DNA from: Hyphomicrobium sp.
Lineage (GTDB): Bacteria > Pseudomonadota > Alphaproteobacteria > Rhizobiales > Hyphomicrobiaceae
DNA length: 64,000 nucleotides
Assembly: GCA_021732485.1 (NCBI GenBank)
Contig: JAKFUV010000002.1
Coordinates: 1-64,000, forward strand
Direction of reading: 5' to 3'
In this document: positions 61,291 to 64,000 of the stretch, piece by piece
Numbering within the stretch: position 1 is the first letter of the stretch
Layout of the letters: each line of letters begins with the position of its first letter
Notes under the pieces: model-generated
The model's input: the letters and a program-made list of their open reading frames with translations, nothing else
The model's database searches: none
Told to the model about the DNA's origin: nothing
Program-made: the position numbers and the translations under genes

Positions 61291-62700
61291 ATGACGAAAA
61301 CCTCAGCCAACGCATCCACCAGCGCAAATTCGAAAATCCGGCGATCAGCAGGTCCGCTCGCCAAAAACTCCGGCGGCACCAAATCCGGCCCACAGCCGAA
61401 GGTCGGTTTCGTGTCGCTTGGCTGCCCGAAAGCGCTGGTCGATAGCGAACGGATTATCACCAAACTACGATCCGAAGGCTACCAGATTGCCGGCGACTAC
61501 GCCGGTGCCGACGTGGTCGTCGTCAATACCTGCGGCTTCCTTGATTCCGCCAAGCAGGAAAGCCTCGATGCCATCGGCGAAGCCATGGCCTCAAACGGCC
61601 GCGTCATCGTCACCGGCTGCTTCGGCGTCGAAGAGAGCCGCATTCGGGCAGCCCACCCGGGCGTGCTGGCCGTTACGGGCCCCCATCAATATGAGCAAGT
61701 GGTTGCGGCCGTGCATGACGCCGTGCCGCCACTACATGATCCCTACATCGACCTGGTGCCGCCCGAGGGTTTGCGCCTCACGCCTCGTCATTACGCGTAT
61801 CTGAAAATCTCCGAGGGCTGCAACAACCGCTGCTCGTTTTGCATCATCCCGTCATTGCGCGGCGATCTCGCGAGCCGGCCTGCCAACCACGTCATGATCG
61901 AAGCCGAGCGCTTGGTGAGCGCCGGCGTCAAGGAGCTGCTGGTCATTAGTCAAGACACGAGCGCCTACGGTCTTGATCTCAAGTATGCGGAAAGTCCGTG
62001 GCGCGGCCAGCCGTTGAAAGCTCGCTTCTTGGATTTGTGCACGGCGCTGGGCGACCTCGGCGCCTGGGTGCGGTTGCACTACGTTTACCCCTATCCGCAT
62101 GTCGACGACGTTATTCCCCTGATGGCTGACGGAAAAATTCTTCCCTATCTCGACATTCCGTTCCAGCACGCCGCCCCGTCCGTGTTGAAGGCCATGCGCC
62201 GTCCCGCAGCTCAGGAAAAGACCGCCGAGCGCATCCGCCGCTGGCGCCATATATGTCCCGATCTCGCCATTCGCTCGACGTTCATCGTTGGATTTCCAGG
62301 CGAGACCGAGGACGATTTCAACTTTCTTCTCCAGTGGTTGAAAGAGGCAAAGATCAGCCGCGCCGGCTGCTTCAAGTACGAAGCCGTCGATGGCGCCAAA
62401 GCCAACGGGCTCGATGGCGCCGTTCCGGAAGAACTGAAAGCTGAGCGCTGGCACCGGTTCATGGCCGCTCAACAGGACGTCAGCGCTGAGCTGCTCGCAG
62501 CAAAAGTGGGGCGCACGGTTGACGTGCTGATCGACGAAGTGGACGACGAGGGCGCGATCGGCCGTACGCCGTGGGATGCGCCGGACATCGATGGCAGCGT
62601 GTATTTGAATGGCGACACGCGCGCAAAACCTGGCGATCTGGTTCGCACCAAGATCCTCCACTCCGATGACACTGATTTGTGGGCCGAGCGTTTGGTGTAG
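61291..62700 (+). CDS. rimO: Ribosomal protein S12 methylthiotransferase RimO
   Basis: A 469-residue radical-SAM enzyme with three parts: the N-terminal UPF0004 domain ([36 protein letters not shown] with the three cysteines of cluster 2), the radical-SAM motif CNNRCSFC with IPSLRG, and a C-terminal TRAM domain ([17 protein letters not shown]). [12 protein letters not shown] is the RimO rather than MiaB form. It adds a methylthio group to an aspartate of S12. The first 40 residues are an extension rich in Ser, Ala and Lys. Confidence 0.96.
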   Translation: MTKTSANASTSANSKIRRSAGPLAKNSGGTKSGPQPKVGFVSLGCPKALVDSERIITKLRSEGYQIAGDYAGADVVVVNTCGFLDSAKQESLDAIGEAMASNGRVIVTGCFGVEESRIRAAHPGVLAVTGPHQYEQVVAAVHDAVPPLHDPYIDLVPPEGLRLTPRHYAYLKISEGCNNRCSFCIIPSLRGDLASRPANHVMIEAERLVSAGVKELLVISQDTSAYGLDLKYAESPWRGQPLKARFLDLCTALGDLGAWVRLHYVYPYPHVDDVIPLMADGKILPYLDIPFQHAAPSVLKAMRRPAAQEKTAERIRRWRHICPDLAIRSTFIVGFPGETEDDFNFLLQWLKEAKISRAGCFKYEAVDGAKANGLDGAVPEELKAERWHRFMAAQQDVSAELLAAKVGRTVDVLIDEVDDEGAIGRTPWDAPDIDGSVYLNGDTRAKPGDLVRTKILHSDDTDLWAERLV

Positions 62701-62715
62701 GCCACTTCGGCTTGG

Positions 62716-63633
62716 CTACAAGTTGACCGCGCCAGTTGCCTCAGGCTTCACCTTGTGGCCCGGCTCGACATGAATGACGACCTCCGAGCCTTCAATCGCG
62801 GCCTCAATTGCGTCCTCTAGGCGATCGCAGATGGCGTGTGCCTCTTGCACCGTCATCATACCTGGGACAACCAAGTGAAATTCAATGAACAACGCTCGAC
62901 CCGCTTGCCGGGTTCGAATGTCATGCGCTTGCATCGCGCCGGCGCCGTTATTTTCAATCACCCGGCGAATGCGCGCTTCGATGTCCGGCGATGCGGCTTG
63001 ATCGAGCAGCCGCGACATCGACTGCAAAGTGATCTTATGGCCGGTCCACAAAATATTCAGCGCAACGAGTGCTGCGAGCAGCGGATCGAGAATGCTCCAT
63101 CCCGTCAGCACGGCCAACACTAATCCCACGATGACGCCGGCCGACGTCACGACGTCGGTATACAGGTGCGCCCCATCAGCAACCAAGGCGGGCGATCGCC
63201 ATGCGTTACCGCGGCTGATCAAGGTGTAGGCCCACACGGCATTGATAGCCGCAGCGGCGCCATTGATCGCCAGGCCAATCGTCGGTGATTGTAACGGGGT
63301 TGGCGCGCTGATGGCCGCGTAGGCTTTCGACAGGATCAGCAACGCGGCGACGATAATCATCGCGCCTTCAAAGATAGCCGAAAAAAATTCTGCTTTGTGG
63401 TGTCCGAACGGATGGTCGGCATCGGCCGGCTTGGCGCTGAACTTCACAGCGAGCAGGGCGGCAACGGCAGTGGCGACATTGACGACGCTTTCGAGCGCGT
63501 CGGAATAAAGCGCCACCGAGCCAGATACCATATAGGCCAAGTATTTGACGGCCATCACCGCTGCGGCGACGACGATGTTGACCATCGCGAATGTGGTGAT
63601 GTTCCGCGTCACATCCGATTGGTTTTCGACCAT
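62716..63633 (-). CDS. Cation diffusion facilitator (CDF) transporter
   Basis: A 305-residue CDF protein with six helices. VSGSVALYSDALESVVNV is the first signature and DHPFGHHKAEFFSAIFEGA the second. The H...D pair seen in zinc exporters is replaced by E and N here, so metal choice is uncertain. The C-terminal cytoplasmic domain (ADGAHLYTDVVTSAGV, EFHLVVPGMMTVQEAHAICD) is normal. Start is uncertain: ATG 63633 gives a 12-residue N-terminus; the frame stays open through repeat copy E with further Mets at 63678 and 63723. Convergent with rimO. Confidence 0.88.
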   Translation of the reverse strand: MVENQSDVTRNITTFAMVNIVVAAAVMAVKYLAYMVSGSVALYSDALESVVNVATAVAALLAVKFSAKPADADHPFGHHKAEFFSAIFEGAMIIVAALLILSKAYAAISAPTPLQSPTIGLAINGAAAAINAVWAYTLISRGNAWRSPALVADGAHLYTDVVTSAGVIVGLVLAVLTGWSILDPLLAALVALNILWTGHKITLQSMSRLLDQAASPDIEARIRRVIENNGAGAMQAHDIRTRQAGRALFIEFHLVVPGMMTVQEAHAICDRLEDAIEAAIEGSEVVIHVEPGHKVKPEATGAVNL

Positions 63634-63669
63634 CGTGCGGCTTGCCTTCGCGGCTGGTTCTTCAAGGCG

Positions 63670-63766
63670 CTCGAGCATTTTCTGACGCCGTGGATACCGG
63701 GTCATCGTCGAAAAATGCGACAAAGCAATAGCGACCTAGGTGGCACAGTTCGCCGTGAGCGACTAG
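63670..63766 (+). repeat. 106-bp-family palindromic repeat, copy E (degenerate)
   Basis: A diverged copy in plus orientation that starts ctcgagcattttctgacgcc and keeps aaaaatgcgacaaagca; the 3' stem is mostly lost. It lies just upstream of the CDF transporter gene and could extend its 5' end. Its promoter or leader function is not known. Confidence 0.65.
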
Positions 63767-63976
63767 AGCACTGCGCGAAGCATCCCGACGATCACGGCAT
63801 CTTGGTTCGGTCGCGACCACGCGGACCATGTCCGGCCTCATGTCATCATTCACTGACCGTCGCCGCGTGTTGCACCTTATCCACACGCCACCATCGGTCT
63901 GGGCTCGTCGGAACCCCGAGAATCTGTTGCTGACAGAAGGCTCGCATTGCTCAGAGCTCGGCGCCACGGGGGCACA

Positions 63977-64000
63977 ATGGCCAATTTCACCACGCACATC
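63977..64000 (+). CDS. DUF457 membrane-bound metal-dependent hydrolase, 5' end only
   Basis: The last 24 bases encode MANFTTHI, preceded by GGGGG 5 bases before the ATG. MANF(K/S/T)THI is the standard start of YdjM/YbcI-like DUF457 proteins. Only eight residues are visible, so the call rests on this motif and the ribosome site. Confidence 0.5.

Overview
The window is G+C-rich alphaproteobacterial chromosome, most likely from a Hyphomicrobium-like member of the Hyphomicrobiales. The best taxonomic clues are a glycerate dehydrogenase/hydroxypyruvate reductase very like the Hyphomicrobium methylovorum enzyme, a serine-glyoxylate aminotransferase of the methylotroph serine-cycle type, an alphaproteobacterial DivJ/PleC-type kinase core, and dispersed palindromic intergenic repeats of the kind seen in Rhizobiales. 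No tRNA, rRNA, CRISPR array, insertion sequence or prophage was seen. Both ends cut a gene: the tail of a phosphatidylserine synthase on the left and the first codons of a DUF457-type membrane protein on the right.

Layout. 1-5.1 kb: pssA tail, manC, a HerA-like ATPase and a soluble histidine kinase. 5.4-12.5 kb: an outer-membrane barrel protein and a TonB-ExbB-ExbD system next to a large TonB-dependent receptor. 12.7-27.1 kb: an exopolysaccharide cluster of the Wzx/Wzy type, with four glycosyltransferases, a flippase, a polymerase/ligase, an initiating sugar transferase split at an A10 tract, a Wzc-like co-polymerase with a degenerate kinase domain, a barrel porin, a Wza-like export lipoprotein and a methyltransferase. 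27.8-32.6 kb: hprA and sgaA of the serine cycle, with an Omp25-like protein and an amidase between them. 32.6-37.4 kb: a probable signalling operon made of a coiled-coil protein, a membrane OmpA/BON protein with a possible roadblock-like cytoplasmic domain, a Ras-like small GTPase, a soluble histidine kinase and a receiver. 37.6-41.5 kb: a thioredoxin-like protein and a metal locus in which DUF1007 and NicO transporter genes diverge from an orphan znuA behind a Zur-like site. 41.5-45.4 kb: a PilZ protein, a convergent response regulator/histidine kinase pair and a GntR regulator. 45.5-53.5 kb: the phosphate regulon phoR-pstSCAB-phoU-phoB. 53.5-60.5 kb: an Rrf2 regulator diverging from an imelysin - multicopper oxidase - dihaem oxidoreductase - imelysin - DUF1513 operon, probably for iron uptake. 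60.5-64 kb: a MocA-like nucleotidyltransferase, rimO and a cation diffusion facilitator.

The two strongest novelty candidates are the GTPase/OmpA/kinase/receiver module and a roughly 106-bp palindromic repeat with five copies here. Copies of the repeat supply the stop codons of three genes, and two copies are read in the same frame as N-terminal coding sequence in znuA and the NicO transporter gene, in the manner of Rickettsia palindromic elements. A third candidate is the A10 tract that splits the initiating glycosyltransferase, which may be slippage or a phase-variable switch.
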